A DNA stretch of 64,000 nt from Clostridia bacterium (lineage in GTDB: Bacteria > Bacillota > Clostridia > Oscillospirales > Acutalibacteraceae). Below, piece by piece: positions 36,338 through 45,906 of this stretch. Under the pieces are notes generated by a model. That model did not search any database. It was not told the DNA's origin and worked only from the letters and a program-made list of their open reading frames with translations. The stretch is taken from contig JAFQON010000038.1 in NCBI GenBank assembly GCA_017403185.1, positions 32,001-96,000 of the forward strand. The letters are read 5' to 3'. Within the stretch, counting starts at the first letter, position 1. Each line of letters opens with the position of its first letter. The translations under genes were made by a program, and so were the position numbers.

Positions 36338-37015
36338 TCAATTAAACAACATAAACGGCAAACTCGCCACAAAATCCAGACCCGTCATAACAAGCCCTGT
36401 AATAAATCCTAAAGGTTTGTCAAGAACACCTATAAACAGCAAAACAAAAACAGCAATAATAATATAGCGCTCATATTGCATTATTTTGAAATAGTATTTG
36501 GTAGGAATGATAAGTGTTGCAATTCTTGAACCGTCAAGCGGAGGAATGGGAAGGAAATTGAAGACCGCAAGGCTCACATTTATCTGTGCCGCAAATTGGA
36601 AGAAATAAATTGATGCAACAGCAAAGGTTGAATTAGCCGAAACAAGAAGTATATGCGCAATGTTCGCAAGAATCAAAAAAATCAATGCCATAAGGATGTT
36701 TGAAACGGGGCCCGCAAGCGCCGTAACAGCCATGCCAAGCTTGGGATTTTTGAATTTGCGTGGATTCACGGGTACGGGCTTTGCATAGCCGAAGCCTACA
36801 AGCAAAATCATAAGCGCACCCATAATATCAATATGTGCCATCGGCGACAGCGTAAGCCTGCCCTTGAGCCTTGCAGTGTCATCGCCGAGCTTTGTCGCAA
36901 CAAGAGCATGGGCATATTCATGAATCGGAAGCGTGCAAAACACAACAAACACGCTCACAAGCAGACCGATAATAACCTGAGTTATATCACCTGTAGTAAT
37001 TAAGTCTAAAAGCAT
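36338..37015 (-). CDS. Site-2 protease family (M50) membrane metalloprotease
   Basis: 225 aa with about five hydrophobic helices. The zinc site HEYAHA (in CTLPIHEYAHALVA) and the third ligand region NFLPIPPLDGSRI are intact. It cleaves substrates inside the membrane. Being next to scpA is a common clostridial arrangement. It is a candidate for processing membrane-tethered regulators such as the sigma-like protein at 53-55 kb, but that is speculation. Confidence 0.92.
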   Translation of the reverse strand: MLLDLITTGDITQVIIGLLVSVFVVFCTLPIHEYAHALVATKLGDDTARLKGRLTLSPMAHIDIMGALMILLVGFGYAKPVPVNPRKFKNPKLGMAVTALAGPVSNILMALIFLILANIAHILLVSANSTFAVASIYFFQFAAQINVSLAVFNFLPIPPLDGSRIATLIIPTKYYFKIMQYERYIIIAVFVLLFIGVLDKPLGFITGLVMTGLDFVASLPFMLFN

Positions 37016-37017
37016 TG

Positions 37018-37854
37018 TTAATCCTTTCTGCCGATAACCGTTCTTTCAATTCCGTTAAAATCCCTTACGGAATAAACATCGGCACACAAATCAGAAAAAA
37101 GAGATTTTATTCTTTCCGCCTGACCTTCTCCGCATTCAACCGCAACAGCACTGCAATGAGCAAGCCATTTTTCAGCAATGGCATTATAGAACATATAACC
37201 GTCATCACCGCCATCAAGAGCCATAAGCGGCTCATAACGAACCTCCGACTGAAGGGTGCTGATATCCTTGCTTTCGATATAAGGAGGATTTGACAAAATC
37301 AAATCCGAAACAGGAATACCGAAGGATTCAAAGCCGTCAAATATATCTCCGCATATAATCCTTGCATTGGCACAGCCGAAGATGTTCAGATTTTTTTCAA
37401 GATAAGAAAACGCTTCCGCCGATTTCTCAACAAGTATAACCGAAGCATCGGGGCGTTTTTTCGCAACAGTAAGACCGATACAACCCGAGCCTGCGCATAA
37501 ATCCACAACAACCGGCTCTTTTTTATCCTTCAGATAATCAAGTGCAAAATCAACAAGCAGCTCGGTTTCGGGCCTTGGAATCAAAACTCCCTCACCGACG
37601 GCAAAGCTCTCACCGTAAAAATCCCACGAGCCCACAACATACTGAACGGGAACTCCGCTTGCTCGTTTTTGGATTTTATCAATAAACTCAGCGGATTTTA
37701 TTTCATCCGCCGTATCATCGGCATGAAAAATCAGATATTCTCTGCCGCAATCAAAAACACTCTCAAAAATCCAGCGGGCTTCGTTTGCAAAATTATCAAT
37801 TTCTTGGTTTTTTAATAATGATTTACCTTTTTCAAAAAGCTTTGAAACCGTCAT
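37018..37854 (-). CDS. prmC: Peptide chain release factor N5-glutamine methyltransferase
   Basis: 278 aa. An N-terminal helical domain is followed by a Rossmann methyltransferase with VVDLCAGSGCIGL (SAM site) and SNPPYIES, the NPPY motif that binds the release-factor glutamine. It methylates the GGQ loop of RF1 and RF2. It is coupled to the DUF1385 gene by ATGA overlap. The usual neighbour prfA is not present. Confidence 0.95.
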   Translation of the reverse strand: MTVSKLFEKGKSLLKNQEIDNFANEARWIFESVFDCGREYLIFHADDTADEIKSAEFIDKIQKRASGVPVQYVVGSWDFYGESFAVGEGVLIPRPETELLVDFALDYLKDKKEPVVVDLCAGSGCIGLTVAKKRPDASVILVEKSAEAFSYLEKNLNIFGCANARIICGDIFDGFESFGIPVSDLILSNPPYIESKDISTLQSEVRYEPLMALDGGDDGYMFYNAIAEKWLAHCSAVAVECGEGQAERIKSLFSDLCADVYSVRDFNGIERTVIGRKD

Positions 37855-38894
37855 TCTTGTTTCTCCGCTTCATCAGCTTCATTTTCGTTTTTGTCGTCGG
37901 GAAGCTCACCTGTAAGCGCAGCATTCATCGCTTCAATTGCAACCTCAATAATGTCATCCGTAGGCTCAGCGGTGGTAATACGCTGCATAAGCAGACCCGG
38001 TGCAGAAAGAAGCCTTGTAAATTTGTTGGGATATTTGCCGGCAAGCTGAATAAATTCAAATCCGATACCCATAATGAGAGGCATCATAAGCAGCTTGACA
38101 ATTACCCATATAACCGTCTTTTGGGTAAGCGCAGGAAATGCAACTGCAATTATCGACGAAATAAGTATGCTTAAAAGAATTGTAACAAAGATAAAGCTTG
38201 TTCCGCATCTCGGATGGCAGCGTTTTTCATCCCTTATATTTTCAACCGTAAGCTCCTTGCCGTGCTCAAACGCAAATATTGTTTTGTGCTCGGCACCGTG
38301 GTACATATAAACTCTGTGGATTTCTTTCATTTTTGAAACAGCGTACATATAGGTTACAAAAATTACCACTCTGATTACGCCTTCTATGACAGCACGCCAC
38401 TTCAGAAGAATGCCGGTAGCAAAATATGAACGCCACGGTAAAACAACATCTTCAAATACCTGACCGTTTATCAAATCAAAAACAAGGCTTGGAAGATACA
38501 TAAACAGTGCAAATGCAAGAAAAATCCCGAGCACTGCAGATATAAAGCCGATAACCGCCATCATTTTCGGACCGAAATGGTCATTTATCCATTTATCAAG
38601 TTTCGACTCATTCTCCTCAGGCTCCATATCGAGCGAGGTTTTTTCTGCCGATTCCATAAGAAGTTTGTAACCGAATATCATTGATTCAACAAAAGAAACA
38701 ACGCCTCTTATTAACGGAAGATTGAGTAATTTTATTTTTTTACGAACCGAAACAAAATCCTTCATCTGTGTTTCGATTGTACCGTCAGGCAGGCGAAGCG
38801 ACATTGCCGTGCCCTTGGGTCCCTTCATCATTATACCCTCCATAAGCGCCTGACCGCCTACGGCAATATAATCACTGCTCTTCTTTTTGCTCAT
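37851..38894 (-). CDS. DUF1385 domain-containing membrane protein
   Basis: 347 aa. AVGGQALMEGIMMKGP (about 10-25) is the DUF1385 signature. Several TM helices follow, and between them YMYHGAEHKTIFAFE and RCHPRCGTSFIF, which look like metal-binding loops. Function is unknown; the family commonly precedes prmC and prfA in Clostridia. I start at ATG 38894 (GAAGGAG upstream), overlapping the histidine kinase gene by 23 nt; the open frame extends 14 codons further without an SD. Confidence 0.87.
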   Translation of the reverse strand: MSKKKSSDYIAVGGQALMEGIMMKGPKGTAMSLRLPDGTIETQMKDFVSVRKKIKLLNLPLIRGVVSFVESMIFGYKLLMESAEKTSLDMEPEENESKLDKWINDHFGPKMMAVIGFISAVLGIFLAFALFMYLPSLVFDLINGQVFEDVVLPWRSYFATGILLKWRAVIEGVIRVVIFVTYMYAVSKMKEIHRVYMYHGAEHKTIFAFEHGKELTVENIRDEKRCHPRCGTSFIFVTILLSILISSIIAVAFPALTQKTVIWVIVKLLMMPLIMGIGFEFIQLAGKYPNKFTRLLSAPGLLMQRITTAEPTDDIIEVAIEAMNAALTGELPDDKNENEADEAEKQE

Positions 38895-40347
38895 TGATGA
38901 TAATTTCTCCTTCCTTTTCGGATGTATCATATTCAATCGGTTCGATAGGGAAAGTGATTCTTACGGTTGTTCCCTCTCCGTAAACACTGTCAACATCAAG
39001 CTCACCGTTGTGAAGCCTTACGATTTCATCTGCAACTGCAAGCCCTATTCCGGAACCTCTGACCGTTGAATTCGCTTTATAGAATTTTTCTTTAACATGA
39101 GGTAAATCCTCGGGCGGAATACCGGTACCCGTATCGCTGACCGATACTATAAGGGTTGCGGGATTCGGAATCTCAGCATAAACGATTATCTTGCCGCCCT
39201 GCTCGGTGTATTTCAGCGCATTGTCGAGAATATTGATAAATACCTGCTTGATTCTTGAAGCATCACCCTGAGCGGGGGCAGGGAAATGAGGCACATTGTA
39301 AACCACCTCAATACCCTCTTTGATTGAACGCTCTTTGAAGGCAAAAACAACCTCATCAAGCTCGGCAAGTATATCAATCTTATCGCTGTTAAGCTTCATT
39401 CTGCCGCTGCTCATGCGAGAGAAATCAAGAAGCTCTTCAACCATATCATTAAGCCTTGATGCCTCATTGATTATAACTCCCATTCCCCTTTTTGTCATGG
39501 CAGGGTCGGTATCATCAATCTGAAGCAGTGTTTCGCCCCAGCCTTTGATTGCCGTAAGAGGAGTTCGAAGTTCATGGGAAATGGTTGATATGAAGTCATT
39601 CTTCATTCTGTCTGAAACAGAAAGCTTTGTTGCCATATCATTTATCGTTGTGCACAGCTCACCGATTTCATCATTATAGGGATAATGGTCTATTCTTGCA
39701 GCAAGGTCACCGCCTGCAATTCTCTTTGCGGTTTCGCCGATATCCTTAACAGGATTTACTATGGAGCGAATAAACACGCTGCCCGAAAAAACAACAAGAA
39801 CAAACAGACCGATACAAGCAGTGGCGATAATAAGACAGATTCTTGCAAGCTGGTCATCAATCGCTTCAAGCGAAATCATAAACCTGACCGCACCGCCAAC
39901 ATTGCCGTCGGGATAATTATAAGCGCAGGTGGATGCCATAATTTTTTCACCCGACGGAAGCCTGCCTGTCCACTTTGAAACACTTTCTCCGCTGACTGCA
40001 GCAACGAAATCGGGCATTTCAACCTTTTCATTAATCTCAAAGCCGCTTGATGAAAGAATAACATTCCCGCCGCTGTCAATAATCCACACTGCCATGATAT
40101 CTTTGTCAGGGAAGCTCTCTATATAGCTTCTGCCTGCAGCCTCAAAGCCGCCCGACGAGGATTCCATGCTGAGATTAAAGCTTGATGTAATCTCACGGGG
40201 TGAATGAGCATCAAGCGCCATATCTGCAACGCTGTAATAATAATTTCTGAAAGAGATAAACAGAACAGCGGAAACCGCAATCAGAATAACAACAATGATT
40301 GATGCAACATTGATGAACCATCTTTTGGTTATACCAAGAAACTTCAA
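38872..40347 (-). CDS. Sensor histidine kinase
   Basis: 491 aa. Two TM helices (about 11-31 and 168-190) flank an extracytoplasmic sensor region, followed by HAMP, HisKA with ISHELRTPLTAIKGW (phospho-acceptor His near 259) and a HATPase_c domain (NILDNALKY, DTGTGIPPE, GSGIGLAV). The layout resembles WalK/ResE-type kinases. Start is TTG with a G-rich SD upstream. It is the second part of a response regulator-kinase pair, itself behind a VCBS-like lipoprotein gene. The signal it senses is unknown. Confidence 0.93.
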   Translation of the reverse strand: MKFLGITKRWFINVASIIVVILIAVSAVLFISFRNYYYSVADMALDAHSPREITSSFNLSMESSSGGFEAAGRSYIESFPDKDIMAVWIIDSGGNVILSSSGFEINEKVEMPDFVAAVSGESVSKWTGRLPSGEKIMASTCAYNYPDGNVGGAVRFMISLEAIDDQLARICLIIATACIGLFVLVVFSGSVFIRSIVNPVKDIGETAKRIAGGDLAARIDHYPYNDEIGELCTTINDMATKLSVSDRMKNDFISTISHELRTPLTAIKGWGETLLQIDDTDPAMTKRGMGVIINEASRLNDMVEELLDFSRMSSGRMKLNSDKIDILAELDEVVFAFKERSIKEGIEVVYNVPHFPAPAQGDASRIKQVFINILDNALKYTEQGGKIIVYAEIPNPATLIVSVSDTGTGIPPEDLPHVKEKFYKANSTVRGSGIGLAVADEIVRLHNGELDVDSVYGEGTTVRITFPIEPIEYDTSEKEGEIIINEQKEEQ

Positions 40348-40386
40348 GCTGCCTGCCCCCCTTTTTTTTCTGTTCTTCAGTTCATA

Positions 40387-41085
40387 TCAGACAATCCACT
40401 TATAGCCGACACCCCATATTGTTGTGAGATGCTTGGGCACCGAAGGCTCATCCTCAATTTTCATGCGAAGCCTTCTTATGTTGACATCAACTATTTTTTC
40501 CTCACCGAAATACTCGCTGCCCCACACTTTGTTAAGGATATCCGTTCTGCTGAGAGCGGCACCGTGGTTTGTGAAGAAATATTCCATCATCTGAAACTCA
40601 ACCTGAGTCAGTTCGATAAATCTGCCGTTTTTTGTTAGAGACCTGCTGCGCAGATTAAGCTTGAACTCACCGAGCTCAATTATATCCGCTGCAGCCGGCT
40701 TCTGATTAGTGTTCATTGAAACTCGTCTGTAAATGGCATCAACTCTCGCAACAAGCTCCGAGGGCGAAAACGGCTTTGTGACATAATCATCAGCCCCCAT
40801 CATAAGACCTGTTATCTTATCCATTTCCTGAGTTTTTGCCGTAAGCATTATTATGCCGATATAATTGCTTCTGCTTCTGAGCTGTTTGCACACCTCAAGC
40901 CCATCCATATTAGGCATCATAACATCAAGCAGAGCAATATCTATATCTCCGCCACAGGCGTCATAAAGCTCAAGTGCCCTCGCACCGTCCTCAGCCTCTA
41001 CAACATCATAACCGCCTCTGCGAAGATTGATGACTATAAACTCTCTTATCGCCGCTTCATCTTCTGCTATAAGAACCCGCTTCAT
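40387..41085 (-). CDS. OmpR/PhoB family response regulator
   Basis: 232 aa. The receiver domain has acidic pocket EDE (8-10), phospho-acceptor Asp54 (LLDVMMPNMDG) and Lys in VTKPFSPSE. The C-terminal winged helix ends with VDVNIRRLRMKIEDEP and WGVGYKW. It is the cognate regulator of the kinase 39 nt downstream and is transcribed from the lipoprotein promoter. Confidence 0.95.
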   Translation of the reverse strand: MKRVLIAEDEAAIREFIVINLRRGGYDVVEAEDGARALELYDACGGDIDIALLDVMMPNMDGLEVCKQLRSRSNYIGIIMLTAKTQEMDKITGLMMGADDYVTKPFSPSELVARVDAIYRRVSMNTNQKPAAADIIELGEFKLNLRSRSLTKNGRFIELTQVEFQMMEYFFTNHGAALSRTDILNKVWGSEYFGEEKIVDVNIRRLRMKIEDEPSVPKHLTTIWGVGYKWIV

Positions 41086-41098
41086 AAACCATTCTCCT

Positions 41099-42433
41099 TT
41101 ATGGTGTTCTGGTAATTCTGCCCGTGATATAATCGCTGTTAATTCCGATGTCAGCTCCGCTTTGTGTTATATAAGCACAAATCACGCCGTCATCCCTCTC
41201 AATTACAGGGATATATTCTTTAAAATCTTCATTATCCCACCTGTCCGACGGGATTTTGAGAACTGAATAGAGCTCACTCAACGACTTGCCTTTGTTGTCG
41301 GTCTTATATATTACCCAACAATTCTGAGCCGTATAGTTTCTTACGCCGGTATTTTTTATTTCATTCTCATCAAGCTGAATCATATAACCGTCAGCATAAT
41401 TCACAAGTGAATTAAGAACCGTTTCAGCGGTATTATCGGAATAATTTATCCATTCTGTAACATACACATCGCCTGAATCAGGCTCTTCACCAAGAAGTTT
41501 ATTCTGAACGGGAATATCTATTACGCCGTCATTATTCACATCAGCACTCGCTATAGGTTCATATCGGAGCGTTGCCGAATTTGACATTGTTTCAGCATCA
41601 AGAAACGGTGCACAAAGCTCGGATTTACCTGAATCCCAATATACAAGCTCGGTTATCATCTGACTTTCACCCTTGAGGGCATCCACATAGAATTTCAACG
41701 GCGAGTCACCCGATGCTTTTTCGGTTTTAACCGAGGTGTAGCTGCTGATATTGGGGTCAACTTTAGCTTCGCCCATAAGTACAACGGCGTCACCCGAAAG
41801 CTTTATTGCTCTTGCATATCTTTGTGATATGCCCGAAACCGTGACCTGATTCATATAGAAAATTTCCTCTTTCGAATCGCCGTCCATATCTGCCACCTCG
41901 CAGACGGTGCACATTTCGTTGGAAACTTCCTTGTAATTATCAAAATCATACGAAGTTCTGTAAACAGACATTATGTTACCCGAGGAAACACCGGACACGC
42001 TCCAAATAATGATAAGCTCACTGTTACCGTCGCCGTCCATATCTGTTATAACCGTTTTCTTTATCTCATTGCCGTATCCGTTAAAATCCCCTCTTGATAC
42101 CCATTCGCCGTCGATAACATTGAAATAGTGCATTCTGGCAACAGAGCTGTCTGCACTGTCTCTGTAGAAAATAAGCGCCTCGGTTTCACCGTCAGAGTCA
42201 ATATCCTCAACAACGATTGCCGAGCGGTGCTCACCCTCCTGCGGAGTACAGAACACAACATCCTTACTTACACTTTCGCGAAAAGCCTCGACAAGCTCTT
42301 CGTATTCTTCGTGATAAAGAGGAGGTGAAAGAAGAGATTCAACCGGGCGGATTATCTCAGCGGAATCGCATGACGAAAAAATCAAACTTAATGCAAGCAC
42401 GGCAGCAATGCACAACACAGCCTTTGCTTTCAT
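41099..42433 (-). CDS. VCBS/FG-GAP-like repeat lipoprotein
   Basis: 444 aa. A signal peptide ends in a lipobox-like LSLIFSSC, so it is probably a lipoprotein on the outer face of the membrane. Several acidic calcium-binding-like loops recur (VVEDIDSDGETEALIF, ITDMDGDGNSELIII, CEVADMDGDSKEEIFY, ADVNNDGVIDIPV), spaced like a beta-propeller. It is the first gene of a unit with a two-component system, so it may be an accessory sensor or a target. No enzyme motif is visible. Confidence 0.82.
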   Translation of the reverse strand: MKAKAVLCIAAVLALSLIFSSCDSAEIIRPVESLLSPPLYHEEYEELVEAFRESVSKDVVFCTPQEGEHRSAIVVEDIDSDGETEALIFYRDSADSSVARMHYFNVIDGEWVSRGDFNGYGNEIKKTVITDMDGDGNSELIIIWSVSGVSSGNIMSVYRTSYDFDNYKEVSNEMCTVCEVADMDGDSKEEIFYMNQVTVSGISQRYARAIKLSGDAVVLMGEAKVDPNISSYTSVKTEKASGDSPLKFYVDALKGESQMITELVYWDSGKSELCAPFLDAETMSNSATLRYEPIASADVNNDGVIDIPVQNKLLGEEPDSGDVYVTEWINYSDNTAETVLNSLVNYADGYMIQLDENEIKNTGVRNYTAQNCWVIYKTDNKGKSLSELYSVLKIPSDRWDNEDFKEYIPVIERDDGVICAYITQSGADIGINSDYITGRITRTP

Positions 42434-42470
42434 CTCACCCTCTCCTTACAACAAAATATTTTTTCAAGAT

Positions 42471-42500
42471 ATTATAACACAGTAACTATTAATAAATCAA
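42471..42500 (-). promoter_or_regulatory. Promoter of the lipoprotein/two-component block
   Basis: Minus strand TTGATT (42500-42495), 18 nt, TATAAT (42476-42471), extended by TGT. It probably drives the lipoprotein, response regulator and kinase, and may reach far downstream, since no clear terminator appears before 17.9 kb. Confidence 0.65.
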
Positions 42501-42548
42501 TATCTAAACTTATAAAATATATAAAAAATATATAAATTTTATATTAAT

Positions 42549-42583
42549 ATAAAAAAGAACCTGCCGTTGAATGACAGGTTCTT
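42549..42583 (-). terminator. Terminator of cdaA-cdaR
   Basis: On the minus strand AAGAACCTG pairs with CAGGTTCTT (42583-42575 with 42563-42555) around an 11-nt loop, followed by six T. It lies 10 nt after the cdaR stop. Confidence 0.88.
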
Positions 42584-42592
42584 GATTTTCGA

Positions 42593-43864
42593 TTATGATA
42601 TAAGCAGCGTTGCGGTGTATTCTCCGCAAAGCCAGCTGTCATTATCGGTAAGTGTTACGGGAACGGTTACGCTTCCGCTGCTTTCGGCAGGCACATCACT
42701 CATGTCAGCTACAAGAACGATATCCTCAGCTTTCAGGCTGCCGATGCTGCCTGCGGGCCCGACAAGCGTAATTTCTGAAAAATCAAGCTTTACAAGCTCA
42801 TATTCCAGACCTTCAGGAACATTTACATAGTTTAAATCGGTGCTTGGTTTAAATGTTTTTGAATCCATACCGTTCACTGTGACGGTTACAATAAACTCCT
42901 GCGTACCGTCCACAACAACTGCATTGGTTATGTCGGAAGCATTAACCCTGAAGGTATTAACGCCTTCCTTAAGCTCCGAAAAATCAACTGTGCGTATTAC
43001 AAGGGAATCTGTGCTTTCAAGCTTCTTTTCGGGCACTCCCACCTGCGCTATAGCGGGGCTCACGGTATAAATAAACGGCAGGTTTTCATCGTTCACATAA
43101 TCAGAAGGTCTGTTTACGAATTCACAGGTCAACGGAAGCTCAGCAAGCTTATACACAGGCACTGTAAGGCTGATCACATTGTTGTTTCTATTAAAAGAAA
43201 TATAGGATGATGTTACGGTTTCCCCATCCTCATTAAGTGCAACAAGCTCTGCCTCAACAGTTTTGTTCCTGCGAAGCTTACCGTCAACACTCGCTCTCGC
43301 AACAACTCTTTCAATTTTGTTTATTTCGGTTTCAGGCCCCGTAACTCTAACGGTATTTGACTCAGGAAAAAGGTAGCTGCCTATGCAGTATCCCTCTGCT
43401 GCAGGCTTGTCGTCAAAATTCACTTCAGGCTCCACAGCCACCTCTTTTGCGCCGGGATAATCAAAATACACCTTTATTTCATCATCTGATTTTTCAACAA
43501 TTTCATAAAGAGAACTGTTTGATTCAACTGAAACGGCAAGATAATTATCCCCTGCACTGTTAACATAGCTCGTGTTTGCTCTTACCTCAAAATCGTCAAT
43601 AATATCATCCGCTTCAACGATATACTTTTTGCCGCTGACTGTAATATCAACGGTAAAATCCTTCTGACCAAAAGCTTCAAGCCCAAGATCATTTTTTATT
43701 TTTTCATAGTCAACCGAAATGGGAACTCCTTTGATTTCCCTTTCAACCTCAACGCCGAATTCAACAACAACGACAAGCCAGAACGCTATCGCTGCCACCA
43801 CGGAAAACACAAGAAGAAAACGGTTGTCATAAAAAAGGTCACTTATTCTTTGCTTCTTCTTCAT
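42593..43864 (-). CDS. cdaR: YbbR-like domain protein CdaR, regulator of diadenylate cyclase
   Basis: 423 aa. One N-terminal TM helix (FLLVFSVVAAIAFWLVVVV) is followed by about four YbbR repeats, seen in GVPISVDYE, PVNVTGP-like VRVTGPETEI and EITLVGPAGS. CdaR contacts the cyclase CdaA and modulates c-di-AMP output. The start overlaps the cdaA stop (ATGA). No glmM follows, unlike many Firmicutes; a terminator ends the unit. Confidence 0.92.
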   Translation of the reverse strand: MKKKQRISDLFYDNRFLLVFSVVAAIAFWLVVVVEFGVEVEREIKGVPISVDYEKIKNDLGLEAFGQKDFTVDITVSGKKYIVEADDIIDDFEVRANTSYVNSAGDNYLAVSVESNSSLYEIVEKSDDEIKVYFDYPGAKEVAVEPEVNFDDKPAAEGYCIGSYLFPESNTVRVTGPETEINKIERVVARASVDGKLRRNKTVEAELVALNEDGETVTSSYISFNRNNNVISLTVPVYKLAELPLTCEFVNRPSDYVNDENLPFIYTVSPAIAQVGVPEKKLESTDSLVIRTVDFSELKEGVNTFRVNASDITNAVVVDGTQEFIVTVTVNGMDSKTFKPSTDLNYVNVPEGLEYELVKLDFSEITLVGPAGSIGSLKAEDIVLVADMSDVPAESSGSVTVPVTLTDNDSWLCGEYTATLLIS

Positions 43865-44742
43865 TTCTTTTTCCCCTTGAAGATTTTATTTAACACTCCG
43901 CCTTCTCCCCTGATCTTATGTTCGCCGCCTTCATCGATAAGGTAGTCAATAAGTTTTTCGCGAAGCTCTGCTTCGGTAAGATTGCGTATAAGCTCTCCTC
44001 CGACTGCAACAGAAATTATTCCCGTTTCCTCGGATGTAACAACAACTATGGCATCACTCTGTTCACTCATTCCGAGAGCTGCCCTGTGCCTTGTACCCAG
44101 ATCACTTGAAATTTTGTCACTCTTAGTGAGAGGTAAAACACAGCCTGCACAAAGAAGCCTGCCGTTTCTTACAATTGCGGCACCGTCATGAAGGGGCGAA
44201 TTCGGGAAGAAAATGTTGCCGATGAGCTGATGGGTAACAACAGCATCAACCGATGTGCCTGTTTTAATCACATCGCCTATAAGCAACTCTTTTTCCATTA
44301 CAATCAGAGAGCCCGTTTTGCTGTCACTCATGCGCTGAACTGCTTTTGAAATCTCAATTACAGCTTCATTAACCACTCTGTTTTTTTCTTCACTGCCGCC
44401 TTTCAACAAAAGACTTATGCTTGCCAGCTTGCTTGTGCCGACCTTTTCAAAAATCTGTCTGATCTCCTGCTGAAAAATTATAACAAGAATTATAAATATA
44501 TTTTTGAAAACAAACTCGAAAATATATGAGCTTGCTTCCATTTTCAGGGTATTGATAACAAGATAAATAAATCCGAGAAAGATAAGGCCCTTAACAAGCT
44601 GAAATGCTCTTGTATCACGAATAAGCTTTATTCCGTTATAAAGAATAAACGCCACAAAACATACATCAAGAAAATCCGACAAACCCGGTTTCAATGACGG
44701 AATTCTTGAAAAAAACTCCGTAAAATTATCAAAAACGGCCAT
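43861..44742 (-). CDS. cdaA: Diadenylate cyclase CdaA
   Basis: 293 aa. Three TM helices near the N-terminus precede the DAC domain with SPLHDGAAIV and GTRHRAALGMSE, the DGA and RHR motifs that bind ATP. It makes c-di-AMP, which controls potassium and osmolyte transport and wall homeostasis. ATG 44742 is used, though a TTG at 44754 sits at a better distance from AAGGG and could be the real start. Confidence 0.94.
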   Translation of the reverse strand: MAVFDNFTEFFSRIPSLKPGLSDFLDVCFVAFILYNGIKLIRDTRAFQLVKGLIFLGFIYLVINTLKMEASSYIFEFVFKNIFIILVIIFQQEIRQIFEKVGTSKLASISLLLKGGSEEKNRVVNEAVIEISKAVQRMSDSKTGSLIVMEKELLIGDVIKTGTSVDAVVTHQLIGNIFFPNSPLHDGAAIVRNGRLLCAGCVLPLTKSDKISSDLGTRHRAALGMSEQSDAIVVVTSEETGIISVAVGGELIRNLTEAELREKLIDYLIDEGGEHKIRGEGGVLNKIFKGKKK

Positions 44743-44774
44743 TACTCCAACCAACCCTTCTTATATATAATTAA

Positions 44775-44803
44775 ATCATACCATAACGCATATGATGTTG
44801 CAA
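44775..44803 (-). promoter_or_regulatory. Promoter of cdaA-cdaR
   Basis: Minus strand TTGCAA (44803-44798), 17 nt, TATGAT (44780-44775), with TGG before the -10. Confidence 0.65.
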
Positions 44804-44829
44804 ACAATATCTTGAAACTTTACAAAAAA

Positions 44830-45309
44830 TTAATTTTCGCTTTGTATCAGGCACACTGCGTGAGCTGAAATACCCTCTCCTCTGCCGGTAAAGCCGAGAT
44901 GCTCTTCTGTTGTTGCCTTAACGCTTATCATCTCAACAGCAACGCCGCAGGCATCCGCAATATTGCTGCGCATTCCATCTATATACGGACGCATTTTAGG
45001 GCTTTGCGCAATCAGAGTGCAGTCGATATTCACAACGGAAAAACCCTTGTTATTTATAAGCGATACAACCTCTTTAAGAAGCTCAAGGCTGTCCGCATCC
45101 TTAAATTTCGGGTCATTGTCGGGAAATATACAGCCGATATCGCCGAGTGCGGCTGCACCCATAAGAGCATCACCAATTGCATGAAGAAGCACATCCGCAT
45201 CGGAATGACCGAGCAGACCTTTTTCGTGAGGAATTTCAACCCCGCCGATAATAAGCTTTCTGTTATCAACAAGCTTGTGCACATCGTAGCCATGACCTAT
45301 TCTTATCAT
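44830..45309 (-). CDS. ispF: 2-C-methyl-D-erythritol 2,4-cyclodiphosphate synthase
   Basis: 159 aa. GHGYDVHKL (metal ligands Asp and His), [18 protein letters not shown] and the C-terminal [15 protein letters not shown] are IspF marks. It makes MEcPP in the MEP isoprenoid pathway. The ATG overlaps the preceding stop by 1 nt (TAATG). The usual partner ispD is not here. Confidence 0.96.
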   Translation of the reverse strand: MIRIGHGYDVHKLVDNRKLIIGGVEIPHEKGLLGHSDADVLLHAIGDALMGAAALGDIGCIFPDNDPKFKDADSLELLKEVVSLINNKGFSVVNIDCTLIAQSPKMRPYIDGMRSNIADACGVAVEMISVKATTEEHLGFTGRGEGISAHAVCLIQSEN

Positions 45310-45905
45310 TACTGCATCTCCTCCTCAATTTCTTTTACATCGTTAAGGAATTGCTCGTAGGTTGTTATGCAATTGAGCACCTTTACAAGCGAATTTGACG
45401 AAAGACGCTCCGGGAAGGAATAATATCTGAGCAATGCGGCACGCTTTTTTGAGCTGTCCGGACCGCCGGTAAAACCAAGCTCATACAAATCGAGCTTTGT
45501 GATGGGACGCTCAGGCTCGGAGGCACTTTCACAAAGCACGCCTGCATTCGCAAGTGCCTGCATTATCACCTGCTCAGATACGCCTTCAACGCCGATTTTG
45601 CCCTCTTTGGACGGCTCTGTTTTGCGGCTTTCCTTACCGAAAATATCGGGAATATAGGCATGGATAATATCCTTCTGATTCACAGTTGAACCAATGAACG
45701 AGCGGATTTTAAAGCCTGCGGAGTCACTGTCCGTAAGCACAAGAATCCCTCTCTTTTCCGCAAGCTTTCTTATCATAAGCTGCAGTTCTTTATCTTTGAA
45801 AATACCGAAGCCGTCAGTCTGAATTATAGGTGCATCAATAATTCCCGAAAGCTTTATTTTGTCATATTTGCCTTCAACAATAACGGCTTGTTTAATTTTT
45901 ATCAT
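45309..45905 (-). CDS. Toprim domain protein, ribonuclease M5-like (DUF4093)
   Basis: 198 aa. The Toprim core has [13 protein letters not shown] (catalytic Glu) and [14 protein letters not shown] (DxD). The C-terminal half ([27 protein letters not shown]) is typical of RNase M5-like proteins, which mature 5S rRNA. Clostridial members of this type are often labelled DUF4093, so identity with RnmV is likely but not certain. It is tightly coupled with ispF downstream and holA upstream. Confidence 0.85.
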   Translation of the reverse strand: MIKIKQAVIVEGKYDKIKLSGIIDAPIIQTDGFGIFKDKELQLMIRKLAEKRGILVLTDSDSAGFKIRSFIGSTVNQKDIIHAYIPDIFGKESRKTEPSKEGKIGVEGVSEQVIMQALANAGVLCESASEPERPITKLDLYELGFTGGPDSSKKRAALLRYYSFPERLSSNSLVKVLNCITTYEQFLNDVKEIEEEMQ

Positions 45906-45906
45906 A

